Source: Strongyloides papillosus
Lineage: Eukaryota > Nematoda > Chromadorea > Rhabditida > Strongyloididae
NCBI GenBank assembly: GCA_005656395.1
Contig: SRSI01000077.1
Coordinates: 496,001-560,000, forward strand
Direction: 5' to 3'
Length of the DNA: 64,000 nt
Shown: positions 60,962 through 64,000 of the stretch, in pieces
How positions within the stretch are numbered: position 1 is the stretch's first letter
How the letters are laid out: each line of letters begins with the position of its first letter
Made by a program: the position numbers and the translations under genes
Notes under the pieces: generated by a model
Seen by the model: the letters and a program-made list of their open reading frames with translations, nothing else
What the model was told of the DNA's origin: nothing
Databases searched by the model: none

Positions 60962-63900
60962 GTTTATTTATATAATTATACTAAAAAATGCTTCTACCAT
61001 ATAAGACACTTTGCTATTTCTTTATTAAAATGTTAAACTATACAAAACACAATATATAAACATTCTTTTTTTGTGGAAAAGGGAATATTATTCTGTACAA
61101 TCTTGATTACATTTTGAAAATGTGTAGTTTATTGTTTTCACCCAAATACACTACTTACTTTTAAAATGTTTTTGGTATGATAAACGCTATTAAAAGACAG
61201 TGAAATATCTAATTACATGTTTAATGTTATAGTTTGCTAATTTATAATTCTATTTTACTTTACTATTTAGTTTTTATACTCAAAAATCATTTATTATTAA
61301 TTAAATAGCAATCAAATTTTTTTGTAACTACGACATTTCTCATGTCAATTTTTTTCTAATTATAATTAACTTAGCATCTAAAAGTTTCTTTAAAATGATG
61401 AAGATATAATGGTATTAAATATCTTGTCAAACAAGTCTTATTATCATTTTTTTATATTGACAAATATGTATGATTTTCATTTATTTTTAAATTACTTTTT
61501 CAAACACTGTTATAGTTAACCTATCTTTCAGTATAATTTATTTTTCTTTTGCCTTTTATAATTACTTTTTTTATATTTGCATACTCTCAGAAAACATGAA
61601 AATGTTATTTCCTTCATTTATAATACATTTACTGTATTAAAAAATGTATTTGTTCATTTAAAAATGGTTATTAACAATTTCTACCTATTAACTTACTCTA
61701 ATAATAAAAATTTTTATCATACCATTTATACCTTATGTGATCTCAAAATGTTCCATTTTCATTCATTCAATTATGTTTCATATTCTTTTTAAAAATACTT
61801 TTTTTGTATGTAAAAATGCTATAGTAATATAATAAGCGCTTCAGGTATGTAATTAATTCACCTTTTATATATTTATTTATATCATATAAGATTCTTAAGA
61901 ATTTAGTAGCTAATAAAATATTACATTTAATGAAAAAACTAATAAGATTCACAAGAAAAATATTTTATTCTCTAATCCATATAAACGTTTCTCATTATTG
62001 TATTATTCTCTAAATGTAAAACAATATTTTGTTCATTTTTCTACAAAGATGCTCTTATTTAGTAACAGCCTTTATACAGAGATCATAAAGTATATATCAT
62101 CCACATTTTTAACCAAAAATGTTATTCACAGAAAGAAAATATAAATATTTCTCCTTTAGTATTTTGGTAAATAACGTCTTATTTTATTTCATATTTTTTA
62201 ATAAATTTCATAATTGGCTTTTAATTAGATAATAATACTATTAGAAATCTCTTCACCAACTAGATTTGTGAATAGAATTTTGAAATTAAAAAAAATTTCC
62301 TTATAAAAATTTTACTGTATAGTCATTCTGTCAAGCTTAAAAATAACTTTTTCTTAAAATTAAGTAATTTTTTGATGTATCAACTTTAAAGCACGAATAT
62401 ATTATACAAATATTTTCCTATTTTTCGTCAAATTTTGCTGTAGTACTCCTATTTTCTAATTGATTTATATTTCATTTAAATATTATTTAATTAGTCATGG
62501 AATTTCTATCTATTTTTTATATAAAATATTAATTAATCACAAATTTTATTAAAAATACAACTAATTTTAGTTGGCTTACAAATTTATGACTATTAATAAG
62601 GCATTAAACCTACTATTTATTATCTCTATATTTTTAAATATATTTTCTTAACCTATAAATCAAATCACATGAAGTTAACTTAATAAAAAATTAATATTCC
62701 TTTTATAATTATTTACTAATAAACTAACATATATTCATCTTATCTTTCCTAACGAAAAAAGACCTTCAACGACGACAACAGAAGTGTTAATCATTTTAAT
62801 CAAAATAACAGTTATCGTAATATATATAATGATTTTCGTACTTTTGACTTTTTAATTAGAAGTTATATCACTATGTAAAGTAATTAACAATACTAAAGTG
62901 TATAATTTTTTTCTTGAACAAAAGTAAATAAATTTCTTTAAATATAATGTTTCAACATTTAATGAAAAGAAACATTTTTATTGATATATTACATTTATTT
63001 TTTCCATTATTTAGTCTTCTTTTAAAAATCACTGTTTAATAATAAAATAAGAACAAACATTTATCATTGTTCATTTTATACAGTAAAGATATTAGATGAT
63101 TCTTAATGAATATGTTTTTACTTTACGAGTTGAACTATATATAACCAATACAAAAGTATTATATTATTATTATAATTTTTGCTCCTCCTAACACTAACTC
63201 ATATTTTTATATCACTTATAAACATTTATAATAATTATTTTTATTTCGAATATCTTTAAATGTTTTTCTACTTGACCATTACAACTTTAAATGTGCTTGT
63301 AAACTTTCTCCATACTATTATTTGTTCGCTTTTTCATCACTCCTACTATTCTATAAAATTTTTGATCTTCTTACAACTAATAGATTTATTTCATCTTTAA
63401 TAAATATCTTAGTAATTTTTATATATGATACCTTCAAAATTATTAAATATTTGTTTTTTTATTTAGAAGTTTTAGATTAACTAACTATAGGGAAATAGTT
63501 TATATTTATTCTATATTCATATGTAAAAATTGCTTTGGTGTATAGCAACAAAAAAATTCTCAATAACTATAAGTGCCATTATAATTAAATATTTTGATCT
63601 TATTTATGACAATTAGGTGAGTTTTATATCTACTAGTTGCCAAATCGTCCATAATAGTATCTAACGCTTAACATAATTTCTTCCACCCTCACTCAATACA
63701 CACAACACGTAAATAATATTTTATTAATATCTCTTACAGTGGATCACTAAAATGCCAGAAAAATTATCTGGGTAACTCTAGCATCATACTAATATTATAA
63801 TAGTTATATCACAATATACTCTCACATTATTGCATGCCACATCTCGATATATCTTCCTCCTTCATATTAATGTACTTATTTTAAGTAAACAAATATGCTT

Positions 63901-64000
63901 ATTTCTATGAAAAAATTAAATCTTTTATATATCTTGGGTAATTTATATGAAATAACTTTATGTTATAATTTTCCATTAAAAATCTCTGTAGTAAAATTAC
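60962..64000. other. AT-rich region to the window edge
   Basis: 3 kb with no convincing exon. Short frames at 61577-61792 (+) and 61767-61952 (-) are chance-length and low in complexity. It may be a long intron of the gene at 60.0 kb or intergenic. Confidence 0.45.

Noticed and set aside
61577..61952. Overlapping plus and minus frames near 61.7 kb as a continuing exon of the 60 kb gene
   Set aside because: Low-complexity, no matching phase with the GTAAGT donor and good acceptor, and composition identical to flanking non-coding DNA.

Overview
The window is a stretch of nematode nuclear genome, by eye about four-fifths A+T. The evidence is the gene set (C6-domain, TIL-domain, DUF273 and GT92 proteins, and haspin, MEC-17, YAP and pyrophosphatase homologues whose features fit nematode versions), very short AT-rich introns (mostly 37-60 bp) with TTTCAG-type acceptors, and acceptor-like sites directly ahead of start codons that would suit spliced-leader trans-splicing. 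The extreme AT content and intron style suggest a clade IV nematode such as Strongyloides; that placement is inference, not proven here.

Layout, left to right. A secreted four-domain TIL protein (1.7-2.9 kb, +). Haspin kinase (4.0-6.3 kb, -). A small two-exon gene of unknown function (9.3-9.6 kb, +). An alpha-tubulin acetyltransferase of the MEC-17/ATAT family (11.9-12.8 kb, -). A 4.6 kb AT-rich desert leading into a YAP/Yorkie homologue (17.4-19.1 kb, +). An acidic/basic membrane-anchored protein with a PP1-docking motif (20.5 kb, +), inorganic pyrophosphatase (21.9-23.4 kb, +) and a divergent JNK-like kinase that has lost the TxY tyrosine (23.8-25.0 kb, +).

From 26.4 to 36.7 kb lies a secretory-pathway group: a fused DUF273 + GT92 glycosyltransferase (-), a sulfotransferase (+), a core-1 beta-1,3-galactosyltransferase-like enzyme that I assembled from four exons (+), and a basic secreted protein (+). 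All four have a signal peptide or signal anchor; three are glycan-modifying families.

From 37.7 to 44.8 kb are housekeeping genes: the ubiquitin-L40 fusion (-) with an unusually divergent ubiquitin; a probable operon of a coiled-coil protein, NAA50 and Ku80 (+) with 9 bp and about 96 bp between reading frames; a short gene with exons too short to show as long reading frames (-); and a BTB-BACK-Kelch protein (+). At 46.6-47.6 kb two paralogous C6-like secreted proteins face each other tail to tail. At 50.2-51.1 kb is a TA-flanked Tc1/mariner-type element with long inverted repeats, followed by a pogo-like terminal repeat. ALKBH7 (52.3-53.1 kb, -) carries an in-frame TAA just before its last conserved block; CDK11 (53.2-54.8 kb, -) lies 133 bp upstream of it on the same strand.

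The right 9 kb is mostly non-coding: a lone mariner-like end, two adjacent tandem duplications (93 bp and 176 bp periods), a serine-rich acidic protein at 60.0-61.0 kb that may continue through a splice donor overlapping its stop, and AT-rich sequence to the edge. No rRNA, tRNA or CRISPR was recognised. Exon coordinates come from matching splice sites and reading phase by hand and have not been checked against transcripts.
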